Part shown: piece by piece, positions 23,473 through 34,500 of the stretch
Position numbering within the stretch: the stretch's first letter is position 1
Layout: each line of letters opens with the position of its first letter
Assembly (NCBI GenBank): GCA_016213845.1
Contig: JACQZN010000093.1
Coordinates: forward strand, 1-44,791
Length of the DNA stretch: 44,791 nt
Origin: Candidatus Wallbacteria bacterium
GTDB lineage: Bacteria; Muiribacteriota; UBA6191; JACPRK01
Direction: 5' to 3'
The notes under the pieces: generated by a model
What the model was told of the DNA's origin: nothing
The model's database searches: none
What the model saw: only the letters and a program-made list of their open reading frames with translations
Translations under genes and position numbers: made by a program

Positions 23473-25380
23473 CTACAGCACCGTACCAAGCTGGCGGACG
23501 ACTTCCTTCTCGGCGGTCTCGCCGCGCAGGACGCGGCGCCAGGCGTCGACCAGGAGGGGCTGGAAGCCGGTTTCCATTGCGGTCTTGCGAATTTCGAAGC
23601 CGCTTTCGCCGGCCAGGACGGCGTCGGCGAGCTTGGCATCCATCGTCAGCACCTCGGCGACGGGAAGGCGACCCTTGAAGCCGGTGTTTTCGCACTCGTC
23701 GCATCCGGCGGGTTCGAAGGCCTCACCGTCTTCGAGCGAGAAGTGCTCGCGAGCCGCCTCGAGCTCGGCGGAGACGTGGCTGGCGGGCCGCTTGCACTTG
23801 CAGAGACGTCGCATCAGCCGGATGGCCACGGCGCCGCGCAGCGAGGACGCGATGGCGTAGCGGGCGACGCCCAGGTCGGCCAGGCGGGTGATGGTGCCGG
23901 GCGCGTCGTTGGTGTGGATGGTGCTGATGACGAGTCGGCCGATCTGTGCGGCCTGGGCGCCGATCTGGGCGGTCTCGGAGTCGCGGATCTCGCCGACGAG
24001 GATGACGTCTGGGTCCTGGCGCAGGATGGAGCGGAGCACCTTGCCGAAGGAGAGGCCTATCTTCTCGTGGACCTGGACCTGATAGTAGAACTCGTTGGTG
24101 TATTCGATCGGGTCCTCGACGGTAAAGACCGAGATGGCGGGGTTGGCGATCTCCTGCAAGCAGCCGTAGGCGGCGGTGGTCTTGCCGCTGCCCGTGGGGC
24201 CTGTGAAAAGGAAGAGGCCGCTGGGGGAGCGGGAAAGCGTCCGGATCGACTTGAGGGCTTCCCAAGACAGGTCGAGCTGATCGAGGGAGCGCGCACGGGC
24301 GTTGGCTTCCAGTAACCTGAGACAGGCCTTTTCGCCGGTGTGGGTCGGGACGATGCTGACGCGGCAGACATAGCGCACGTCGCGTTCCTCGCGGCGCGCG
24401 ATGTAGTCGAAGGCTCCGTCCTGGGGCTGGCGCTTCTCGGCGAGATCGAGCTCGGCCATGACCTTGAGGCGGGAGACGACGGCCTCCTGGTTTTTCCCGG
24501 AGAGCTTGAGGCGCTGGGGTTGCAGCGCGCCGTCCCGGCGGTAGCGGACCACGAGCCCCGCGTCGCTGCGCGAGACGTGGAGGTCGCTGACCTGGTGCGT
24601 GACGCTGTGCTGCAGGATGGTGTCCACGATCTGGATGGTGGCGGACTCGTCTGCCACGGCCAACATCTGGCCGAACATCGCGTCGGTCTCTTCCTCGGCG
24701 GTGCGGCCGCGCGGGGTCTCGACGAGGCCCAGCCCGTCGTCGGCGCCCGACGAACCTTGCGGCGGGGCGGCCGGCCGCGCAGGTTGCGGGGCCGGCTGGG
24801 GGCGCTGGGAGGCAGGGCGGGGCGGCGGCGGCGCAGTTTGGGGGACCGGGCGCTGGGCGGGCTGGGGGGCTGGGGTCTGTCGCGCGGCGGGCGCGGCGGG
24901 CTCCGGGCGGACGCTTCCCGGTTGCGACGGGCGGGCGGGCGCCGGGGCGGGGCCTGGCTGGCGGCCGGTGATGAGGCGCGCCATGACGCTCTGCGTCACC
25001 AGCACCACCTGCACGCGGATCATCTCCTGGCGAGCGAACGCCTGGGCGGCCTTGACGCCGGTGGGATTGCAGACCGCAATCCAGAGGTCCTCACCCTCGA
25101 CGGCTACTGGATAGATGTTGTACTTGCGGATGATGCCGTCGGGGATTCGACCGGCGGCCTCCGGCTGAACGCTCATCTCGCTTTCGCCGACCAGCGTCAG
25201 GTCGTGGAGCTGGGCGTAGGCATCGGCCAGCTCTTCTTCGGTGATGAGGCCCATGCCGAGAAGAATCCAGCCCAGGTCGGCGCCGAGGGATGCAGCCTGG
25301 TTCGTCGCCCGGGAAAGATCCGCACCAGCAAAGGTCTTTCCCATCTCCGCCAGGACGTCCAGGATGTTGCGTTCGGCCAT
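23473..25380 (-). CDS. GspE/PilB-like secretion or pilus assembly ATPase
   Basis: A 635-residue hexameric-type ATPase. Residues ~1-135 are a T2SSE_N-like domain. Residues ~143-216 are an unusual Pro/Ala/Gln-rich linker. The ATPase core carries Walker A GPTGSGKTT (~393-401), the Asp box, Walker B ILVGEIRDSETAQ (~460) and the His box IHTNDAPGT. A tetracysteine zinc element follows (LCKCKRP ... GCDECENTGFKGR). It powers type II secretion or type IV pilus assembly at the inner membrane. No other pilus or secretion genes lie nearby, so it is an orphan. A clear AAGGAG ribosome-binding site precedes the ATG. Which of the two systems it serves cannot be decided. Confidence 0.88.
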   Translation of the reverse strand: MAERNILDVLAEMGKTFAGADLSRATNQAASLGADLGWILLGMGLITEEELADAYAQLHDLTLVGESEMSVQPEAAGRIPDGIIRKYNIYPVAVEGEDLWIAVCNPTGVKAAQAFARQEMIRVQVVLVTQSVMARLITGRQPGPAPAPARPSQPGSVRPEPAAPAARQTPAPQPAQRPVPQTAPPPPRPASQRPQPAPQPARPAAPPQGSSGADDGLGLVETPRGRTAEEETDAMFGQMLAVADESATIQIVDTILQHSVTHQVSDLHVSRSDAGLVVRYRRDGALQPQRLKLSGKNQEAVVSRLKVMAELDLAEKRQPQDGAFDYIARREERDVRYVCRVSIVPTHTGEKACLRLLEANARARSLDQLDLSWEALKSIRTLSRSPSGLFLFTGPTGSGKTTAAYGCLQEIANPAISVFTVEDPIEYTNEFYYQVQVHEKIGLSFGKVLRSILRQDPDVILVGEIRDSETAQIGAQAAQIGRLVISTIHTNDAPGTITRLADLGVARYAIASSLRGAVAIRLMRRLCKCKRPASHVSAELEAAREHFSLEDGEAFEPAGCDECENTGFKGRLPVAEVLTMDAKLADAVLAGESGFEIRKTAMETGFQPLLVDAWRRVLRGETAEKEVVRQLGTVL

Positions 25381-25405
25381 TTGGGGGCGCTCCTTCCCGC
25401 CGGCG

Positions 25406-25414
25406 AGTATACCA
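25406..25414 (-). promoter_or_regulatory. Extended -10 promoter for the GspE-like gene
   Basis: The minus strand reads TGGTATACT, an extended -10 element, 26 nt upstream of the ATG. The -35 region (GGGTTC) is weak. GGAAGGAG (complement of 25390-25397) is the ribosome-binding site. Confidence 0.45.
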
Positions 25415-25511
25415 TCGGCCTCTCAACTGAACCCGGCGAGAAACCGAAGGAGAGGAGGAGGGACCCTGTGCCTGGGTCTCTCGGGATCATTTTCGTTTAC
25501 GGAGGTCTTCC

Positions 25512-28500
25512 GTGCTGCAGAACGCCAACGGCCGGTGGCTGATGCCCGTGTTCTTCGTCCTGGTCGCTTTCGTGGCGGCCGGCTGCGGAGGGGGTGGCGC
25601 GACGATCGTCGTCCAGCAGGCGCCGACCCCCGGGGGCGGCAGCTCACCCAGCTTGCCCGGAACCGTATCGGGAAGCGGCTTCAAGGGCCCCTTCCGGGCG
25701 GGCGCGCTGGTGCAAGCGTTCCGCGTGACGTCCGGGCAGAAGGGCACGCTCCTGGCGACGGGCACCACCGACGTGTCGGGCAACTTCAGTCTGCGCGTCG
25801 CCGACGCCACGTACGCGGGCCCCGTGGTGCTGGAGATGACAGGCACCTACTACGACGAGGCTACGGGCGCGGATGTCTCCACGGGCGGCAACCCACTGCG
25901 CGGCGCAGTCCCGTCGTTGCCCGCCGGTGGCAGCTTCTCGGGAGTGCGGATCACGCCGTTGACGCACCTGGCCGTCGCGTTGGCGACTGCCCGGGGGGCG
26001 CTGAGCGAGGCCGGTTTGACGCAGGCATTCAATGATGTAGGCACGCGCTTTGGGGTCACGTCTCCCCAGTCCACGCAGCCGTTCGACACCACAGGCAATG
26101 CGACGGGCGCGGACACCAATTCCGTGCGTTACGGGTTGGTCGCCGCGGGTTTCAGTCAGGAGGCCGCCACGCTGGGTGTGTCGACCAACACGCTCATTTC
26201 TGCGGCGTCGCTCGACGCCTCCGACGGTAGCCTCGACGGCTTTGCGGGCGGCAGCCCGATTCCGATGCAGACGACGTCCGGCGGGATCGTGATCTACGAC
26301 AACACGGCGATCAGCTCCCGGCTATCCACGGCCATCGGCACCTTCGTCGACGGCACCAGGGACGGAACGGGGCTTTCGACCACCACCACGCTGGTCACGG
26401 ACCTCCAGACCGTCGTCAACCGCGTCAATCGAGCGCCGACCGCATCGATCGCGGTCAATCCGCAGTCGGCCACCGTCGGCGCCACCATCGCGCTCGACGG
26501 CCGGCTCAGCAGCGACCCCGACGGCGATCCGATCACGTACACGTGGAACGTGAGCATCGGCGGCATCCCGATTCCGGTCGCGGGCTCGACCTCTCCTCAG
26601 GCGGCCTTCACGCCGGGCGTCGGCGGCAGCTACGTGGTCGCTCTGACGGTGAGGGACTCCGCCGGTCTCACGGGCATCGCGACTACCTCCGTGACCATCA
26701 TCCAGCCTCCGCCCCCGCCGCCGGCGGCCATCAACATCGGGAACATGGCTGCAACCGTGTCGGCGCAGCCCGGCCAGACGGGCGTCGTGTCGATCCCCAT
26801 CGGCAACTCGGGTGGGCAGACGGCCAACGTCTCCGCCGTCACCCTGACCTTCACGGGCACGGCGCAGTTCACCGTCACGGCTCGCACTGGCAATCCCTCT
26901 ACCATCGCAGCAGGGACCACAGCGACCTACGTCTTCGACGTGGTCGTACCGAACCCGGCCACCGAGGGGACCTTCAACGTAAACGTTCAGGTCGCCGCGA
27001 CGGATGGCAGTTCGGGTCAGGTCGTCAGCGCATCCCGGCTTGCAGTGGGCGGATTCGCGGTGCTGGCGCAAGGCTCCGTGCCGGCAGTCCAGCTCGGGAC
27101 GCTGACGTCGTCGCCGTCGTTGACCCAGGGGCAGAGCACGATACTGGCTTTGCCGGTAACGAATCCGGGCACGCAGACGGTTGACGTCCTGGCGGCCTCG
27201 ATCACGTTCGATGACGCAAACATCCAGTCGAGCCTGCTGCCGGACAGTCCGTCTCGCATCAGCCCGGGGACGACCGCGAACTTGAGGTTCAACACGGTCG
27301 TCGGAGCCTCAACCCTGGCGGGCGTCCGGACGGCGTCCGCATCGGTCCAGGCCAGGACGGTCGGCACGATGCTCGGTGCAGATGGAAGCCGCAACTCGGT
27401 CGGCAGTCTGACGGTCATCGACATCGCGCGCCTTCAGGTGAGCAACCTCGTGCTCTCGCGGACCGTGGTCTCGCGCGGCGCGCAGGTTACGGCCAGCTTC
27501 CGGCTTTCGAGCATTGGCGGTTCCGCAGCCACGATCACGGGCCTTGCGCTCGATGTTGGCGGCACCCTCATCTCGCCGACCAGTCCCGCGGTGCCGAGCT
27601 CCATGGCCGTCGGGACGGCAATAACGTTCAGCTTCACGATCGACTCGACGTCGCTCCCGCTCGGTCCGCTCACGGTCGCTGCGGCCGTGTCAGCCATCGA
27701 CTCGACGAGCGGCAACCAGCCGGCGCCCGTCATTGGCGTCAGCTCCCCACCTGTACTGACGGTGCAGAGCCCCGCCGAAATCTCGATCGTGGCCGTCGAG
27801 CCTCCGTCTTCGGCCGCAATCGTGTTGTCGCAGGGGCAGTCCCAGACTGTGACTCTGACGGTCCAGAATGCCGGGACCGCCGACAGCAATCCGACAACGG
27901 CGACTCTGACGTTTTTCAGTGGCGCCACGGATGTCTCGTCGCAGTTCGTCGTGGCGCCGAGCGCGTCCAATGCATCCGTGCTTGCAGGTGGCACTCTAGG
28001 CGCATACCGGTTCATCGTGACCCCGCGGGTCGGAGGCGTGACGGGTGCGGTGACGGTCCGCGCGACACTGAGCGGCACCGACGTGAACAGCGGCTTCACG
28101 CTCTCTCCCTCCACGGTGAACTCGACCTGGACCGTTCAAACACCGGGCCGGATCGCGCTCGGCACGCTGACGACGCAGACGCGCGCCACGCAGGGCCAGA
28201 GCTTCACGCTGTCGCAGGCGATCCAGAACACGGGCGGAGCCGGGTTGGGCAACGTGAGAGTGAGCCTCGTGGCTTCGGGGAGCGGTCTCACGGTCACGAC
28301 CGTGGCGGCCCCCACCAGCATCGCGGGCGCTGGCCAGGCGACGTACCAGTTCCGGATCGACGTGGCCGCGGGCGCGTCGCCGGGGGCGAGGTCGCTGGAC
28401 TTCGACATCTCGGGAACAGATGCCAACAGCGGCGCGGCGGTCACGGCCACGGCCCGGCCGCTGAGCACGGTGACGATTGAGACGGCGGCGAGTCTGACGG

Positions 28501-31500
28501 CCGGCACGATGCTGGCAGTCGATACGGCTTCCCTGGGGCAGACCTTCTTCGCGACGATCGGGGTCACCAACGCCGGGCAGGCCGCAGCGACGATCACGTC
28601 TTCGACATTGCTGTTCAGCGGGCTCGGACTGACGGTCACGCCGATCTCGGGGCCGACTACGATAGCCGGGCTCTCGACGGGGCAATTCGTCTACCGGGTG
28701 TCGGTGGCGCTGGGCAGCGCGCTGGGTGCGCGCACGGCCAGCTTCAGCCTGACGGGTCTCGACGCCAACTCCGGTGGCGGGCTGTTCATCAACAATGCGG
28801 CCGTGGGGTCGGTCAACGTCGTGTCGCCGGGCGTGCTCGCCATTGCGGACATCACCGAGCCCGCGACGGTCAGCCAGGGCCAGTCCTTCGTGGTGACCGT
28901 GGACGTGCAGAATACGGGGCAAAACTCGATCGTCATGACGACCGGCACGCTGACCCTGTCGGGGAACGGGATGACGATCGTGCCGCAGGCCAACCCGACG
29001 ACGATTGCCGGTGGTCAGATCGTGAGCTTCCTGTTCGATGTGACCGCAGCGACGACGGCGACTGCCGGCGCCCGGACGGCGGGTGTGGCGCTGACAGCCG
29101 TGGAAGCGGGGACGCTGGCGAACCTGAGCACGAGCCGGCCCAACGCCGGGACGATCACCGTGCAGACGCCTGCCGCTCTCTCATTGGCGGCCATCGGCGG
29201 TCAGACGACCGGCAGTCAGGGGCAGACCATCCGCGTCACCTATTCCGCCACGAACGGCGGTCAGGCGACGGCCCAGATCACCGATTCGACGCTCACGTTC
29301 GACAACACGCTGGGGCTGACGATCAGCCGCGTGAGCGCGCCGACAGCGATCGCAGGGGGCGCTACGGGGCAGTTCGTCTTCGACGTGGTCATCGCGGCCG
29401 GCGCCACCCCCGGCAATCGCACGGCCTCCATCGCCGTGACCGCCCAAGATGCAAACAGCCTCAATGCAGCCAATGCATCGAACGGCTCTGCTGGTACCAT
29501 CAACATCCAGACTCCTGCCGGCATCACCGTCGGCAGCCTCGTGGCCCCGGCGGCCGTCTCGCAGGGCCAGACCTTCCTGGCCACCGTTCCGCTCAACAAC
29601 ACGGGTCAGGCGGCGGCCACGATTCCGACCGCCACGCTCCAGTTCTCCGGCACCGGGCTCACCGTGACACCGGTCTCGGTCCCGACGGCGATCGCCGGGC
29701 TGGGCACCGCTGCGGCTACCTTCCGCGTCCAGGTCTCGGGCTCCGCCACGCTCGGGACGCGCGCGGCCAGCTTCACGATGGTCGCCTTCGACGCCAACTC
29801 CGGAGCGGCCCTGGGGGTCACGAACTCGACCGTGGGGTCCGTGACCGTGCAGACTCCCGGCCAGATCGCCATCGCTGGAATCACCGGACCGTCCACCGTC
29901 AGCCGCGGACAGAGCTTTGCAGTGACGGTCGCCGTGCAGAACTCCGGGCAAGGGCTCGTCGACACCGCCGCCGTGGCGCTCGACATCTCCGGCGACGGCA
30001 TGACGATCGTCGGCCGCGTGACCAATCCGGCTGCTATCAGCGGTGGACAGACGGCCTCCTTCGTCTTCGACGTCAGCGTGGCCGTCGCCTCCACCATCGG
30101 CGCGCGCTCTGCGTCCATCACGGCCACGGCCCGAGAGGCCGGGCTCCTGCAGAACCTGATCGCCACCCAGCCCAACGCGGGCACCATCACCGTGCAGACC
30201 CCGGCGCAGCTCTCGATCTCCGCGCTCGGCGGCCAGCTCACCGCCAGCCAGGGCCAGACGGCGCTGCTCACGGCGGTGCTCACCAACTCCGGTGGAGCGA
30301 CGGCCCGCATCGCCGCCGGCACTCTCGGGTTCGCCAACGCGTCCGGGCTCACCATCTCTCCCGTCAGCATCCCGACCGTGCTGGTCGGCGGCTCTTCCGC
30401 CACGCTTCAGTTCAACGTGGGCGTCGCCTCCAACGCCGTACCGGGAAACCGCTCCGCCACGCTCGCCATCACCGCGCAAGACGCCAACTCCGGGGCTGAC
30501 ATCAGCATCCCCGCGCAGGCTGCGGGGACCCTGGTCGTCCAGATCCCGGCGGCACTCTCCCTGGGCACGTTGCAGGCTCCCGCCACCGCCAGTCTGGGCC
30601 AGACCTTCCTGGCGACCATCCCGGTCACCAACACAGGCCAGGCGGCCATCAATGTATCTGCCAGCTTCCTGCAGTTCAGCGGCGCTGGTCTGACGGTGAC
30701 ACCCGTCAGCACTCCGCTCACCATCGCTGGCTTCTCCACCGCCGACTACACCTACAGCGTCAACGTGGCGCTCGGCTCTGCCCTCACTGCCCGGAGCGCG
30801 TTCTTCAGCATCTTCGGCTTCGACGCCAACAGCGGAAACTCGCTCTCTCTGAGCCAGCAAAACGTGGGCACTGTCACCGTCCAGTCGCCCGGGGTCCTGG
30901 CTGTCGGCGGGCTCACCATCCCGGCCACGGTCAGCCGCAACGGTACCTTCACGGTCCAGATAGGCGTCCAGAATACGGGGCAGAACTCGGTCTCGGGCCT
31001 GACGGGTACTTTGACTCTCTCGCCCGACGGCCTCACGGTCACTCCCCGCGGCACCAACCCGACCACGGTCTCGGGCGGGCAGATTGTGAACTTCATCTAC
31101 GACGTCGCCGTGAGCGGAGCCGCAGCGCTGGGCGCCCGGACGGTCGATTTCTCTGTCAGCGGCACGGAGTCGGGGACCCTGGCCACCGTCAACGCGTCGC
31201 TCACACCGCAGGGCGGCTTCAGCGTGCAGACCGAAGCGCTGCTGTCGGCTGGAAGCCTCTCCGGTCAGCTCACGGGCAACCAGGGTCAGACGATCCAGGT
31301 GAGCGCGGTCGTAACCAACAGCGGCCAGGCCCCCGCCACGCTCCAGGGCGCTACGCTCACCTTCAGCAACATGACCGGCCTCACGGTCACCGTGAACACC
31401 CTCCCGTCTTCAGTCACAGGCACGGGTGGCACCGCCACCATCGTCTTCGACGTCGCCATCGGCGCCAGCGCCGTGCCGGGTGTGCGGACTGCCACCCTGT

Positions 31501-34500
31501 CGGTCACGGCGGCCGACTCCAACAGCGGGCTCGACAAGAGCATCGCCCCGCAGGCCGCAGGCCAGATCCAGATCCAGACGCCTGCAGCGCTGTCGGTCGG
31601 CTCGCTGGTGGCGCCGTCGCTCGTCTCGATCGGGCAGACCTTCCTGGCGACCGTGCCGATCAGCAACACGGGGCAGGCCTCTGCCACGATCACGACGGCT
31701 TTCCTGGTGATGAGCGGCAACAACATCACTGTCACGCCCATCAACACGGTGACGTCGGTTGCCGGCCTCGGGTCGGTCAACGTCCGCGTCCAGGTGGCCG
31801 TCGGGCTCGGCGCCACGGTCGGGACCAGGACCGGCTCCTTCAGCGTCTTCGGATTCGACGACAACAGCGGAAATGCGATCAGCATCTCCGCCCAGACGGT
31901 GGGTTCGGTCAGCGTTGTCACGCAGGGCGCGCTGGCGATCTCGGGCGTCACCATTCCTGCGGCGCTCAGCAAGGGCCAGAGCTCCACGATCCAGGCTCTC
32001 GTCCAGAACACTGGCGGCAACTCCGTGACCGGGATCGTGGAGAGTCTGACCCTCTCGAGCGGTGGTCTGACGGCCACGCCCAGGGGCACGAATCCGACGT
32101 CGCTGGCGGGTGGCGCGTCAGGCACCTTCATCTTCGACGTCACGGTCGACACCACGGCCACCAGCGGCTCCCGCACGGTCGACCTCGACTTCACCGGAAC
32201 CGAAGCGGGCACTGGAGGCGGCGTGGGCGCCTCGTTGCCGTCCGCGGGCACGATTGCGATCCAGACGCCGGCCGACTTCGCCTCCATCTCTCAGACCACC
32301 GCCCAGGCCGACGCCACCCAGGGTCAGAGCTTCACGGCTACGGTGGACGTCCGCAACACGGGCGAAGCGACGGCGAACGTGTCGGCCATCACGCTGGCGT
32401 ACGGCGGCAGCGGGCTGACCGTCACGCCGAGCCCGGCCAATCCGACGACGATCTCCGGCGGCGTCACCGCCACCTTCAGCTTCACGGTAGCTGTCTCCGG
32501 CGCGGCCTCTCCCGGCGCGCACGCGGCAAGCGTTTCGATCTCGGGCACCGACGCCAACAGCGCGTCGCCCATCAGCGGAACCCTTGCCACGGCCGGAAGC
32601 GTCAACGTCCAGACGGCGGCCACCTTCAGCGTCGGAAGCCTCGTGGCTCCTTCGACTGTGAGCCTGGGCCAGACCTTCACGGCCACAGTGCCGGTCACCA
32701 ATACCGGTCAGGCGACCGCGAACGTCTCGTCGGCCTTCCTCCAGTTCACCGGTTCCGGACTTACCGTCACGCCCATCTCGGCGCCGACCACGATCCCGGG
32801 CCTCTCCACCGCCAATTACACGTACAGCGTGAGTGTCCAGCTCGGCTCCGCGCAGACCGCGCGATCGGCGCTCTTCAGCATCTTCGGGTCGGATGCCAAC
32901 AGCGGCACGGCGCTTTCCGTCAACGGGCTGGGCGTCGGCACCGTCACCGTCGCGTCGCCGGGAGTGCTGGCCGTGGGAAGCCTCTCCGTCCCCGGCACCG
33001 TGAGCCAGGGCCAGACCTTCACGCTTCAGATCGGCGTCCAGAACACCGGCCAGAACTCCGTCACCGCGCTCGCGGACACTCTGACGCTGGGCGGTGGAGG
33101 CCTCTCGTTCACTGCACAGGCCGGCAATCCGACCTCGGTGGGCGGGGGGGCCATCGTCAACTTCCTCTACGACGTCACGGTCGATAGCACGGCCACCTCG
33201 GGCGCTCGAAGCATCGCCTTCACGATCGGCGGGACGGAATCGGGGACCGGTCAGGCGCTGAGCGCGTCGCTGTCGCCGAACGGTTCGACGACCGTTCAGA
33301 CGCCGCCCTCGCTCTCGATCGGCGCGCTCACGGGCCAGCTGACAGCCAGTCAGGGACAGACGATCCAGCTCAACTGCGTCGTCACCAACTCCGGTCAGGC
33401 CACGGCCTCGCTACAGGCGGCCACGCTCAGCTTCGACAACAACACCAACCTCACCATCAGCACGGTCACGCTGCCGGCCACCGTGGCGGGCTCCAACGGC
33501 ACGGCGACCCTGGTGTTCAATGTGACCGTTGGCAGCTCGGCCGTCCCGGGAACCCGCAATGGAACGGTCACGCTCACGGCTGCAGATGCCAACAGCGGCA
33601 CCGATGTCAGCCCGTCAGCGGCCGCGGTGGGCTCGATCGGCATCGAGACGCCGGCTGCGCTCTCGGTCTCTTCGCTCGTCTCCCCGTCGACCGTATCGAT
33701 CGGCCAGACCTTCTTCGCCACGGTCCCCGTCAGCAACACGGGCCAGGCGGCGGCGACCATCACCACGGCCTTCCTGGTCTTCAGCGGCAACAACATGACC
33801 GTGACGCCCGTGAGCATTCCGTCCACCATCAACGGCCTGTCTTCGTCCAACCTGCGGTTCCAGGTGGCCGTCGGCTCTGGTGCCACGGCCGGCTCCAGGG
33901 CCGGCTCCTTCAGCATCTTCGGATTCGACGAGAACAGCGGAAACTCGATCACCATCAGCGGCGCCAGCGTCGGCTCCGTGAGCGTTGTTGCGCCCGGCGC
34001 GCTCGCGGTCACCGGCATGACGATCCCGGCCTCCGGTAGCAAGGGTCAGACCGAGACCATCGTCGCATCGCTGCAGAACACGGGTGGCAATAGCGTGACG
34101 GGGATTTCTCCGACATTGACCGTGTCGGGCGGCGGGGCGACCATCGTCGCCAGCGGCGGCAACCCGACTTCGCTGGCGGCTGGCGCTGTCGGGAGCTTCA
34201 CCTACGATGTCACGTTCGACACGACGGCCACTTCCGGGGCCCGCACGGTCGGATTCACGGCCACGGGCACCGAGGCCGGCACGCTTGCAACCGTGACGGC
34301 CAGCCCCACCGGCTCCGGGACGATCACGGTACAGTCGCCTTCCAACCCGAACACAATCTCCACCATCACCTCCCAGTCGACCGTGACTCAGGGCCAGACG
34401 TTCACGGCCAGCCTCACCGTCCAGAACACGGGCGAGGCGACGGCGAACCTCTCGTCCGTCACGCTCAGCTTCGCAGGCGGCACTTTCACAGTGACGCCGG

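Noticed and set aside
29181..30860. 559-residue open frame on the minus strand
   Set aside because: It lies wholly inside the repeat-rich giant lipoprotein gene, encodes a low-complexity Arg/Gly/Asp-rich sequence, and is explained by high GC and repeated codons lacking stops on the complement.
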